NCBI GenBank assembly: GCA_947652115.1
Contig: OX393566.1
Coordinates: forward strand, 22,246,351 to 22,310,350
Direction of reading: 5' to 3'
Origin: Blastomussa wellsi
Lineage: Eukaryota > Cnidaria > Anthozoa > Scleractinia > Plerogyridae
DNA: 64,000 nt
In this document: positions 36,986 through 48,800 of the stretch, piece after piece
How the letters are laid out: every line of letters begins with the position of its first letter
Numbering within the stretch: the stretch's first letter is position 1
Translations under genes and position numbers: made by a program
Notes under the pieces: model-generated
Told to the model about the DNA's origin: nothing
The model's database searches: none
What the model saw: only the letters and a program-made list of their open reading frames with translations

Positions 36986-37282
36986 ACGTTCTTTCTGCGA
37001 GACATGTCCCTCAAAACCCTTCAAATTATGGCTGCATGATGTGACTTGCTCTCTCTATTCCAACATTAACGGCAATCAAAATCGAATCAACACAGTTGGT
37101 TCGTAATACAAAGATGTTTTACACCTCGCTTATTTAACAAAGAAATAGGTCTAGTGACGTTCAGTATTATATATTCAGTAATTTATTTAAAACGAACAAC
37201 TATTGACAATTTAGTAGACGATTCTTATCAAAGTATCTGTTTGTACTTTGTTCAGTGAGGGTATCAATGGCCCAGCTCACTT
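36738..37282. other. stretch with a second poly(A) run
   Basis: A run of about 35 A at 36950-36984 follows a 212-bp segment that contains a GTCCAATTT/ATTGGAC inverted pair similar to the repeat near 42770-42850. It may be another retroposed or repeat piece. A candidate poly(A) signal of K2P gene 6 (AATAAA on the minus strand) lies at 37182-37187. Confidence 0.4.
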
Positions 37283-38914
37283 CTATGAAATTGAATATTC
37301 TTGATTATCCTCCCTTTTTACGTCATAATTTGATATTTCGCAGCAAAACAATCTTCTCAAGTATGACGTGACATTTGGCCAGAAGCTCACAAAGCGATCA
37401 CGGAAATCTCTTATTTGATCAATGGAATCGACCAGGCAGGTCAAAATGCATGACCCGAGACTCAGTCCTACCAAATAGGGCAAAAGGGCGAGCATTCCGT
37501 AAAGAACCAGATAACCTTTCGAAATCTCCCCATGGTCTACCTTTCTGGCCATTGATTCGAATGGTATAAAGTCGCCAAAGCCAATCGTAGTAAAAGTAGT
37601 AAACCACACGTACAATCCCTCCACGAAACTCCAATTGTCAAGAAACATCGATGAAACGCTTGTCAAGATGAGCAGAACGACCATAAGTGTACTTGCCACA
37701 AAAATCCTCTTCCTTTTTAAATGCTTTGGTTCAGCCTTTTTAAGCACAACAGTTTCTGTTTTGACGACAAAAAACGTTATGCAGGACGCCAAGAGTTCTC
37801 CTGTTGTTTTCAAAGCCAGCATTGTTATAGGAATGCCAATTATACAGACGATGATGGTAAGAGCTTGTCCAAATTGTGTTTTGGGTGTGAGATTTCCATA
37901 CCCTAATAATTAACAACCATATATGCACTCAACTATATGATTCGACTACCAAATTAACACACTATTTCTCGATTTAAATAAGAAAAAAAGATTAAAAATA
38001 GAAGCGCCAGGAGTCACAAAGCTTGTTGCATGAAATCAGCGACAGAATAAATTACTTGCCATGTATAAAGCATGTATAATTCAATCCCGTTTCTTGAATG
38101 TAGGAATTTGAATTGTACTAAAATCCGAAAATGAATTCTGGATCGAAATACTCAAAACTCACTCTAATATTTCAATCGAACCTTTCATGTAGCGCTGAAA
38201 ATAATTTCTGGGCATAGATGAATTATTATGGTCAATGAATTTGAATGCGTTCGTGTTTGTTTCTATTTGGTTAAACTAGTTTTAATTTATAAGAAAGTGA
38301 TAAAAAATACATTTTAAAACATGATGTTGAAATTCGTTATGCAAACCCCATAATTTTATGCGCAAACATACGCAGTATGACAGCAGGTGTCCTACAAGCG
38401 GTATAAAAATTAAATATACTAGGTTTATAAGACACTAAATTTTATGCCCAAGTGTTAAATAAATGAAAATTGAAGCATAGCCCTGACCTGTCGTGAAATA
38501 CTTATGCGGCGTAAAAATGTTTTAAGGTGAATAACTGTGGTTGATCTTGAAAAAAGAACTGAAGGTTGCCCATGGACCGTCTCTAAATAGCTTAAAAATA
38601 TTTTTGAAGCATAGCTATTTACCTACTGTGGTAATAGCAGCGAAAGCGAATCCACAGCTGTTTAAGAAAGTCCAGTCCAGCTCTGCATCCACTTCCACTG
38701 CCGCTGCGGCTTGTCGTACAAAACTTTGAAAATCAGCGTCTGTCATGTTATATTTAAAACCAATCTCCGTTTTCAGTTCTCTCAGCATCTTTTCCACTCT
38801 GTTTTGTGCTGATTCCTCTGTTTTTTCAATCAGGGTGAAAATCCAAGCAACGAACAAACCGTATGTGTAAAACAGTGTAACACGGAGTAAGGCTTTTCCC
38901 AGAAGTGGATGCAT
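37283..38914 (-). CDS. K2P potassium channel, gene 6
   Basis: Minus-strand coding exons are 38914-38623 and 37902-37283 (912 nt, 303 aa). It begins MHPLLGKALLRV. M1 is followed by a cap with sequon NMT, P1 TVGYG-N at about 96-100, M2 with IGIPITMLALKTTGE, P2 TIGFG-D at about 203-207 (GFGDFIPF), and M4 with a short Cys-containing tail. Donor GTAG|GTAAAT and acceptor ATTAG|GGTATG give the usual phase-1 Gly split. The ATG follows a TTAG acceptor-like site by a few bases. An AATAAA lies about 96 bp after the stop. The 720-bp intron shows nothing recognisable. Confidence 0.9.
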
Positions 38915-39131
38915 TTGCCTAACAAAATACCTCGGAATTGAAAAGTATAATAAAGTTAAGCCTTCTGAAAATACTTATTGTGGCCTTGACTATCCCAAAA
39001 GTCACCCACTGATATTTTCTCTTGAGTGGAATGACCGTCAGACGTACTTGTTTGCAGTCTATGTTATCATTATTTAAAAGAATATCTGTGCTACTTTGTT
39101 TACAAACTTTACATTTTGTGTTTCGCCGTCC

Positions 39132-39404
39132 CTATGCACCTATCAATGCAAATCCCCCGGGAGTGGAGGGGGGGGGCAGTGTGCGGGCATAGGTGGGGGA
39201 TTTGAACTGAGCGGAGATTTTCTGTTCAATTGCCCTACCCCAAGGTAATTGTAGATGGTCAAAAGACTCACTAAAAGTCAATAAAATATTGCTATAAAGG
39301 GCAATAAAACGATCAAAAGTCCCCACTACGGAACGATAACAACTGTTAAATCCCCCACCTATGCCCCCACTCCCCCCTCCGCGGGATTTACATTGATAGG
39401 TGCA
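39132..39404. repeat. inverted-repeat MITE with G/C-rich arms
   Basis: TGCACCTATCAATGCAAATC and GATTTACATTGATAGGTGCA form the termini. Inner arms GGCATAGGTGGGGGATTT and AAATCCCCCACCTATGCC pair as well. Confidence 0.8.
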
Positions 39405-40184
39405 CTATACTTTGACGACCACATCACATAAATAATATAAAGTGACTTTAAATATAAAATAAGTGACAGTCTTTTCAAACAACAAGCTTATTGTTTGAAG
39501 TTGATTGCAATCTCTTAACACGGTTGGGATATTGTTCATCAAACATGTCGGAGAAAAATGATCAGTGTTCGAAACATACAAATGTTACAACCCAAAAATG
39601 ACTATGAATTCGAGCAGTTAAAACTGAATTTCATTTGTGTCGTAAAATTAATTTTGTTTCACCACATTATGTACCTCTTTCAGTGGTGTGGGCCATGAAT
39701 CATTAATGAGCGTATTAAGAATTTACATCGAAATGGCTTTGTTAGAAATAGCTGTCGGCTAGCTGGCTTGTCGGATTATAATCTAAAAAATCATCCACAT
39801 GTCGAAATAGACTGCTGTTATTTGTTAAATGTCCTACAGTCATTTTAGCCAAAAACAGTACCTGCCACCTCTGTGTTTATGGCGGCCAACTTTATTAAAT
39901 GTATAGTGCAGGTACTTGAATGTTTGAGGTAGTATTTAAATATTTGGATGTTTTGTAAGCAAAGACTATAGAACCATGGGCTTCGTAATAAATTCTTCAA
40001 GCTAAGCTATATAAAGCTGGAAAATAAATACATTCAATTGAAAATTAATTCATAAATGAACACATGAAGAAAGAGCATTACGTTTATATTACGTCCAGAA
40101 CTGATTCTAAAGAAAAAAAAAACATACATAAATACGGGTGGGTAACATTTCGCTGCATGGCTACCTCATGATTAGGCTTATGTA

Positions 40185-40207
40185 GGGGGGAGGGGGGGGG
40201 GGAGGGG
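40185..40207 (+). repeat. G-rich tract
   Basis: Runs of 6, 11-12 and 4 G are separated by single A. This is a candidate G-quadruplex sequence. Confidence 0.6.
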
Positions 40208-41089
40208 AAACGTCTGACACTTAAGACTACCTCATGATTATTTTTGCTGCACTATTGATATCTGATGCGGTACAAGACGGCCTTATAAAGCGTTTTACAT
40301 CAGATGTATTATTTGACCGCTAAGTCGTTCTGCTCCACCGTAGGCATGGATTACGAATGTATCGTGAGCCACATTGCGTTCTCTGAGGATTGTTTTTGAA
40401 ACACTGCGCGTGGTTGACGATTAATATTATTTTAAAGACAGGAAGCAACTATAACAAATTTTAGATACAACCAAGAGATGACAGCTAATAGACTACAGAA
40501 CAACGAAAAACCTGTTTTTCAATTTGCATAAATGAATATAGTTTATTTCCGACATTGTTTATTGTGGCTTACTACGATTTTGAGGTGGTGATTAAATAAG
40601 CCCAACTTTTAGCTCTTTTGTAAAATGTTCAGAAATGTTTTATCTTTCTCTTATTACACTTAGTTACAGCGTACGACCATTATATGCGTCATTTGAACTG
40701 TAAAGATTCTAATAAACAGCCAAACAATAGCGGTTTTAATGGCGTTTTTCTCAAAATGTGAAATTTAAATGCAGTTGATTCGCCGTGTTCGAACACAAAT
40801 ATTTGTGTCGAAAATTGCGATTCCGCTCTATTCCGAGGCTCGTCAAATTCATTCACTTCAAGTCCAATGCAATTTATGAAATCGATTTACATTTCTAAAC
40901 AAATATCTAATATTCTCAGAAGGATTTATTTATTTATACATTTATTTATACACGGTAAAAATACATCAGGTTAAAACTAATTAAATACTTAATATTATAC
41001 TAGAGGGATATTTAGTGAAAATTTACCCGTACCCGGCTGCCGAGTATGTAGAAACTGCGTATAATAAATACTTCATTATAACCAGGCTT

Positions 41090-41800
41090 GTTCCATCAAG
41101 ATGGCGGGATATTGGGCTCACGTCCTTTTTGTGTGCTTATGGACCTCGACTTCGTCTCGGTCAATTGGTGGTTTTCACTGTCACGCTATTAAAAACTAAA
41201 TTCGAAACAATTCAACTACAGAAGCTTAGAATTTCAGCGAGTGTAGATGATAAAGAAATAAATAATTTCTCCAAGTCTCAGGCCTGTGCGTTGTCCCGTT
41301 AGCGAGTTATTTGCTTAAACGTTCTACGCAAATTTACAAAGCTTAGTATGGAGACGCCATATTTGTGTCCTTCTGAGGGACACAAATATGGCCGCCGTGA
41401 TGCACGCGAAACCATCTGGGATTCAATTGTGCTATAATAGCGACTACTTTTGGTTCATGAGCTATTATACTTGCACATAAACGCCACTAATTATATCTGA
41501 AATGTTCAAACATCTGAAAATCGAATGGATAGGCTTTTTCTAAACAAAACAGTTTTGTCACGGTTACATACGGCCGAGAACTCAGATATTCAAGACGCTC
41601 TGGTTTCAAAACGACAGGGTACTATGGAGCTGAAAATTTGCGAAAAGATATATTTTTAGTTAGCCTTACACCTACTGGCAACGAAAATTTAGCAGGCCTA
41701 GCGCATTTTGATTTCAGAATTTTATGACGTCACATGAAAACCAAGAATAAACAGCAAAAGAAGAACTTGGCCAATATCCCGCCATCTTGACCTCACGCTT
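41090..41800. repeat. inverted-repeat element with internal hairpin
   Basis: TCAAGATGGCGGGATATTGG near 41097 and its complement CCAATATCCCGCCATCTTGA near 41771 form distant arms. A perfect 14-bp hairpin (CCATATTTGTGTCC, 7-nt loop) lies at 41357-41391. Confidence 0.6.
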
Positions 41801-42444
41801 GGCCCAATAATCCATATGTTCATTTTTAGCTTTGAAGTGCCAAATTGTCCGATGCGTTTCATTTCTATAACTTCGTGACTCGTATTTGGATTTTGTCTAA
41901 AATATTAACTTGAGTTCGTCACCAGTTGAGGGGCTACGTTTTGCTCTGCTCTTTTTGTCTGCCTTCCTTTCTTACACTATAAGATAGATTTTCGAGCTTT
42001 CATTATTCTTGCCCGAATTGAGAGAATAATTTAGCCTTAAAGCGAATGACTAAACTAATTTTAAAGCTAAATGTTAAATGAGGCATTTTTCCAGCAACTT
42101 GCAACGTAACGATGACGAACGAAAGCAGGTTTGAGGGGGGATGTCACACGCTCACAGTTTTTCTTGCAACGCGCAATGCAACATTTTGCTGCATTGCAGG
42201 CTGCAATAATGGGAAGTTACACGAGATTTTCTTCATGGGGCCGGTGTATCGGCGACTGATCTTACCGCGAAGTTGCCGTGGTACGTTTATTGGTATTATT
42301 CAAGTATGCCTTCAAATAATAATGCACCGAATTGCAATGATCTTTTAAAAAGTGTATTATTTAGTATTATAACTCCAATACAGCCGGGACGAGTGTGTCA
42401 AGAATGGATGACTACAGCATTACAAATGCTGTTATCGTTGAGCC

Positions 42445-42470
42445 TTTTTTTTTTTGGGGGGGGGGGGGGG
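42445..42470 (+). repeat. T11-G15 homopolymer junction
   Basis: A run of T passes directly into a run of G. Confidence 0.85.
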
Positions 42471-42706
42471 ATTTATATTTGCAACAATAAAAAAAAAATA
42501 AAAATAAAAAGCATGATGATGAGAAAAAAAATGTATAATATCTAACTGGTTCAAGTTTTCCTAATTAAACTCATGTACCGAAACAAATTGATAAATTAAA
42601 AGCTGTGCGGCAAAGTGCGGCGCGCAACGAACCCACTTGTAAGTTTTATTTAAGGCCTTTCAAGACAGGTAAGTGGTTCAGTCATTTACTGTACAGTTTG
42701 TATATG

Positions 42707-42822
42707 TAATTTGAAAATAATTGAATGAGAAAAAATTCCGAGGACTGCGAAATTGGACGAGGCTATAGGCCGAGTCCAATTTGGCAGTTCGAGGAGTTTT
42801 TTAAATTCAATTATTTTCAAAT
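42707..42822. repeat. hairpin repeat
   Basis: TTGAAAATAATTGAAT and ATTCAATTATTTTCAA form outer arms, and AAATTGGAC.. with ..GTCCAATTT forms inner arms. Confidence 0.7.
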
Positions 42823-43290
42823 TGGACAAGCATGTAGTCCTGTTACCTATTAATTATATAGCATCCAAAAATATATGAGCATGGCAAATATGTCGCCCTC
42901 CAAACTAGTTTTTCTTGACAATTGATCGCTAGATGGAAGGTGTCCAGATTTTACTTAAATTGGACAGTTTGAGTAAAAACTGTCCAATTTATTTTAAATT
43001 TGGACAGTTGGCAAAAATTAATAAAAATGCATCTGTTGACAGTACAATAATGGATTTTCATGTAGCTATATAATTAATAATGCATAATCATATTACATTT
43101 ACTAAATTTAAATCAGGATATATTGTATAACCCATTAAAATATGTAAACCATCCTGCGTGCTCATTCGCTCGCTCTATTAATCACAGTATAAGGCTTGGC
43201 GTATAGTTGGTAAATTGCTTATCTAGCAATAATGATGGATAAAAACGTATGGATTTGCAATATATATATAATATATTATTTAGCTGTTAT

Positions 43291-43414
43291 TAACCGAGCG
43301 GGAGGTCTGTATGGGAGAATCTTGACCGAGGTCGTGAGTACAGACCGAACGTAGTGAGGTCTGTATTCACGACCTAGGTCAAGATTCTCCCAAACAGACC
43401 GACTAAGCTCGGTT
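43291..43414. repeat. hairpin repeat
   Basis: AACCGAGC..GGTCTGT and ACAGACC..GCTCGGTT form the outer arms, GGGAGAATCTTGACC and GGTCAAGATTCTCCC the middle. The loop is GAACGTAGTGAG. Confidence 0.75.
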
Positions 43415-44151
43415 GATAAGATGTTTGTTATGTGGCCAAACGGAAACTTAAATTTGCTTAACGACACTGCTTCGTTCTCGCTGACATTTTGTTTGCGAAC
43501 GGCGATGACCTGAACTTAAATTTGCAAAAATTTTTTCGTATCTTTACTTTTTATTATTGTCAAGCTTTTTTAATTTTCTATTTAGTATTTTTAGGCAAAA
43601 AGGAGAAAATGTGTTCCTGTTTTGTTTGTAACTTTCTGACCCCAAAATGCAACCGGTCTAGATGGGAAAATCTAGACCGCGTTCAATATCGATTTTAGCC
43701 AATGAAATTCGTGAATTCGCTAGTTTCCAGTCCACGTGAGACACGGCCATATAATAATAGTAGATACTTAGTAAGCTTTCTCTGATTGTCAAACCATTTT
43801 ATGGACGGTTTGGCGTGGTTTATATAGCTATCGAAATCACATCGTTTAAATCAGGTAAATGAAGTAATTTATAATACATTTCATGTTACAATTTATGAAT
43901 TATACTGCAGATGGTATGTTATCAACAGAATGTCAAAATAGCATAGATAGTCGCTCTTTAACTTCTCTCGACAGAGTAGCTAGCTATATTGCCACTCCAG
44001 ATTGGTGAGATGTTACTTGATCCGATGAATAACCCCTCCTCTTAACTCCAACCCAGTTCAGCTCCGGTCTGAAGGACCTCTGGCCTCGTATGCAGAATTA
44101 CCCCGCCACAACAAGGGGTTAATGACATATTCGTCTCTTTCGCCAGTGGAT

Positions 44152-45869
44152 TCAGTTTCCTGAGCAGTTTGACGAGTTAGTTTCCTTGTTCTCGAGATGT
44201 ACCGGGCCAACTTGGTTCAATACTCCATAGCAACATAGTACGTTTTGCGTACATTGTAACAAGTTTAGGCATCGGTGCGTAAAACGATCACGGTAACACC
44301 GAATGAGATCCAAAGAGTCTACCACGAAGCCAAGAAGACAAGACATAATACTTAGGCCAAGTACACAAGGAAGATAGAAGATGAATAAAAACATTACTGA
44401 ATGCGTATTCCCAGTCGGCACATAGTCGCCAAAACCGATCGTAGAAAAGGCTATAAACCATGCATAAATGCCGTCTAAAAAACTCCAGTTCTCGATAAAA
44501 GTGGTTGAAACACTCCCCAATAGGTGCAGAACGACCAGTACTGCATTAGCAGCCAGAAAGGTCTTCTTCATGATATGTTTGGGTTCTGCACTTTTAAATA
44601 GGTAAGTCTCCGTTTTAATCACAAGAAACCTTATGAAGCAGCCCATGAGTTCTCCCGCCGTTTTTAAAGCCATCATGGTTATAATAATACCAAGGATACA
44701 GGTTGGTATGGTTACAGCTTTACCAGCTTGGGTTCTGGGTGTGATATTTCCAAATCCTAATTTAAAAGCAATGAGATAATCATTAATTGTTATAGCACAA
44801 CTAGGGTAAAGCGCGCGTTCTGATTGGTCAATTTAGCGTGTACTATTTGCCCATGGGTGTACGCTGCTGACGATGTTTAGCTCGCGCTGATGTGAAGCGA
44901 CATGGCGTAAGCGATCAAGGCAGAGAAAAGAAAGTGCAACTTTACGAGTTTACTCTCCTTTTCTTCTTTTTGTGGTTGGCGAATATGAAAAGCTTCACGT
45001 TTAGAATACATCCCTCCATAATACTGAAATGTATTTTTCGTAGGCTGCGTCTGAAAGCTATTCATAAGTGTGATTTCATTTTATGTATTCTTTAGGAACT
45101 TCGAGAGTCAGTGCACGCGTTTGTTCCAAATTCAGTAAGCGCGCGCAGTTGAAACTCAGAGAAATTGCAGTAAAACGCCTAAACATACGTTGTGCTATAA
45201 AACAAAGAGTAAACGCCATGGCATATACTATTGAGTTATGGATGCACTTGTGAGGTTTGCTAAGCACTCAAGTAGCTAGAGTCGCACTCGTCTGTCGCCT
45301 CGTGCGACTCTTACGCTTCTTTCGTGCTCCCGCGTGCATCCATAACGCAATAGTGTACACCATGGCGCTTACCATTTGTTAAATATTACACTGTCCCTCC
45401 GTCCAGGACCACTGGGTGATTGACTACGGTTTCTTAGTGAATCGACTAAAAGGTATTGTTACTCTTTCCTGAATGTATTACTAGCTCATTGCACGATCAC
45501 TCCCTTCCCTTCCACTCCCCTCACATTCTCTCGCCTAACGTAACCTGCCCTCCCCTCCCGCCTCCTGTATACTTTACCTATCGTGCTGAAAGCGGCCACC
45601 ACGAATCCGCAACTGTTGAGGAAAGTCCAGTCCAGTTGATCCCCTTCCTTCACAGCCGCCGAGGCCTTTTTTACAAATCTCTCAAAATCGTTATCTGTCA
45701 TGTTATATTTAAGATCTATTTCCATTTTCAGTTCAGTTAACATCCTTTCCATTATTTCATAAGTGGAATCTTCCCTTTTCTCAATAAGAGTGAAAATCCA
45801 AGCGACCAACAAGCCGTACGCGTTTAACAGTGTAAAACGCAGCAATGCTTTTCTGAGAATTGGATGCAT
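44152..45869 (-). CDS. K2P potassium channel, gene 7 (GFG/GFG filter)
   Basis: Minus-strand coding exons are 45869-45578 and 44756-44152 (897 nt, 298 aa). It begins MHPILRKALLRF. M1 is followed by a cap with sequon NMT and P1 TIGFG-N at about 96-100: the spliced codons are GGA TTT GGA AAT, so Phe replaces the usual Tyr. M2 contains IIITMMALKTAGE, where the other genes have GIP. P2 is TIGFG-D at about 203-207. M4 is followed by a tail with several Cys. Donor ATAG|GTAAAG and acceptor ATTAG|GATTTG keep the array's phase-1 split. The ATG follows a TTGTAG acceptor-like site. The 821-bp intron holds a hairpin element (45214-45367). Confidence 0.88.
45214..45367. repeat. hairpin repeat in K2P gene 7 intron
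   Basis: CGCCATGG..ACTATTG..GTTATGGATGCAC pairs with GTGCATCCATAAC..CAATAGT..CCATGGCG. An inner GAGTCGCAC/GTGCGACTC stem is also present. Confidence 0.75.
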
Positions 45870-48800
45870 TGGCCTACAAAAGAAACACATTACAAGTTTA
45901 GCACAACACGACTATTATTTTCAACGAAGCATTCATATATAAGGCATAAAGTCTACAACTTTTCCACAGGTCTTATTCACTGAAGAACTGGATATGAGAA
46001 ACTTCAAGGTTAAGGTGGCAAACGATAGTTCACTTCCCATATTTACAATCCGGTTCAGCTTACCGATGCTCTGGCTAGAAAGCGTTTAGTAAGTTATGAA
46101 GCATTATTTTATTGGTGAACAATGCCAAACCAAAATGACTTGAAATTTCAGTTTATTTGCTTGCTTACTTGGGTTAATATTTAGAACGCTCCGCTAGCAA
46201 TAATCGCGAGGAAGGTAAAGAACAGCAGCGCAGCTAGTTTAATGAATAAAATGATAATAATTTATTCAGTATATGGTTCACTAACATATCTTCTCTATGC
46301 AAAACTTACCCTTCTGATTTCTGATGTCATTTAATGAAGTTTACCCAGTTTCGTCAAGGTTGGAGTTTATACAAGAACGGTCTTGATTGATTTCGGACTT
46401 AGCGTTTCTAAATCTAGAAATTTCTTAATTATTACGTTGCAATCGCTTGGTGTTCATAAATAATTGAATTGAGCTTTGAAATGTTTTTCTTTGAGCTTTT
46501 CATTGGAGCATGCAGTTCCTACTTCCTGTTAATTTTACAAAAGATTGAATCTTAATTTGAGAATCACCCACCTGCAATTCTTTAAATTCTGATCGAAAAG
46601 ACAAAAACAAAAATATAATAGAAAAAAATTCTGAAAAATCCTTAAAAAAATCGTATTTTACTTGTAATTATTCTAAGCGGTGTTTCATGGGAATAATCGT
46701 CGTTTTGCTTTTAAAATCGTAGGAAAAGATAGGCTTTCCAAAATTGAAAAAAAGACATCGGGTTTAAATTTATAGCATTTTCTTGTCATATTCGGAATTT
46801 GTTTTCGTTAGCTGACGAGAAACTGAAGTGTGAGTGTAAACATAGGTTCACCATTAAGCAATATTTTGGATAAGAAAGTTATTCATGTATAATAAAGAAC
46901 CACATCAATAGACCTGGGAATAACATACTGTACTACTTGACCAATGAACGATCAAGTTTTACGCTATAATCTAATTGAATTTGCAGCAGTGCGGACCCAC
47001 TGAAGCCTTTGTCATGTTTAAGCAAGTGAAGGAAACAATTGGTGAAATATTTGAATGAGAAAAGTGCATGAGTGATTTATAGAGTTTATTGCGTTGCTTA
47101 TTAAAATTTTAATTTTCATGATGTTTACAGTCAAATGGAATATATAGTTTTACGTTCTTCAGAAAGAAAACCAAAAAATAGTGCATTTGAATATATCTTC
47201 TTCCTTTACTCATTCCTAACGTCTCGCGTCACTTTTTACACATATCAAGTGTAAGCACATGCATAAGAGGGGTTTGATCCTGGAGTTTATGACTGCGTTT
47301 TTCGACGTTTTTAAGAATTTAGCTGCCTCTACTCAGTGAAGACCAAGCTTTTATTTAGAGGTGGTTTAGCTTTTAATTTTATATGGTTACTCAAGCTTGT
47401 ATAAAAGGTTGACCCTTGCTGCGGCGACCAAAGGAGCCCACAAACCTAATCTCAACGTTGCAATTTCATACGCATGAGCGACAGTTATGTAGTTAGCCCC
47501 TGGCTCAAATGTTAAATGATAGCTGAGAAGTGGCCTAAATTTTAACTGATAGCTGATAATCCACCACTCCCATACAGACCGTCGTTGTATAGTGCTTTTG
47601 TTATTGAAAATGTTTTTGTGGCTGTAAAAGTTGTTAAAAGTGAATTAAAAGAATAAAGAAAACAAAAATAACGACTTTCAAACTCGTTGCCTTTCATGAT
47701 GTATTTAAAGCATTTTCTTTCGTACGTCCTGACCGTGTTCCTTTGACCTTCGCAAAATGACTCATCTTTCAACTTAAGCTGAAAGATTTTAAAATAGTGA
47801 CAAAACAATATAGCGCAGGCAACCTTAACGTATGTCTGTTTGAATATCTAAAAAAAATATATACAAGATAAACTATTTGTATAAACCTTCGTTGACCTCC
47901 TACCACAGACAACTCTTCTTCACATAAAAAGGCCCTTATTCACGCACAGACCCAGACCAGTTTCCACCGTTTCATAGAAAATCCGTTAGATCATTTTTGT
48001 AATAAAATAATCGTTTTAGAGTTAACAATTTCCAAGATTTAACATCAATAACGGGGAAAATCTGATCACCATCTTGTCCAAGTGACTCAAAATACCCGGA
48101 GATGGTATTTAGACCTTTCTGCTTGACAAACTCGTTGAGCATCGCTCTCAAAGTCCCGTTTGCTAAAAAAATAATGACAGCAATATGGAAACCCGGCCGA
48201 ACCAATTCATGAGGTAAATTGACAGTAAAAGTTGACAGTTATTTGTGTCATTTACTTGTGACTGTCAACTTTTATACACCTTATTCCAAAATGGCCGCTG
48301 GTTTATGCACATACAAATTGGCCCTTGTTGCCTCGTCAAAATAAAATATTCTTTGGTTTTTTGAGCTTAAAAACGAGACAAGAATGGCTAATTTGAAGAC
48401 CAACAAAAGAATATTAAGATAGTAGTCATTTTGGAATAAGGTGTGTTGTTTTGTCAATGGTATTTTAGCGAGTCAAAATCTGCAACTTTTCCCGAGCTCG
48501 AGCATACTTCGGGAGGTTCTCGCCTCCTGTGTTGTCGGAAAACAGTTGTGGACCGCGCCTGTAATTAAATAATTCGCACATTTCAATGTGGCATGATAAA
48601 CAGTCTCACTTTTCTAACTGCGAAAATCAGAAAGTAAAAAATAAAGAAAAGCAACCAATAATGCCTGAATTAAATACTGCTGTAACACTTTAAATTTCGA
48701 GCAAAGTTTGTCGATGTGTCGTTTTTTTTATGGGGCTCCGTATATTCGAATTAGAAGAAACTGAAAGGGAAACCATAATTTTGATGGCGTATTCCCCGAA

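Larger units (their letters stand above)
38915..44151. other. intergenic region between K2P genes 6 and 7
   Basis: No gene is supported. It has inverted-repeat elements at 39132-39404, 41090-41800, 42707-42822 and 43291-43414, a G-rich tract at 40185-40207 and a T11G15 tract at 42445-42470. The stretches 39.5-40.1 kb and 43.4-44.1 kb hold nothing recognisable. Confidence 0.5.

Noticed and set aside
37375..37913. Plus-strand frames opposite K2P gene 6 exon 2
   Set aside because: Antisense shadows of a conserved coding exon.
41015..41302. 95-codon + strand frame
   Set aside because: It overlaps the arm of an inverted-repeat element and has no recognisable domain.
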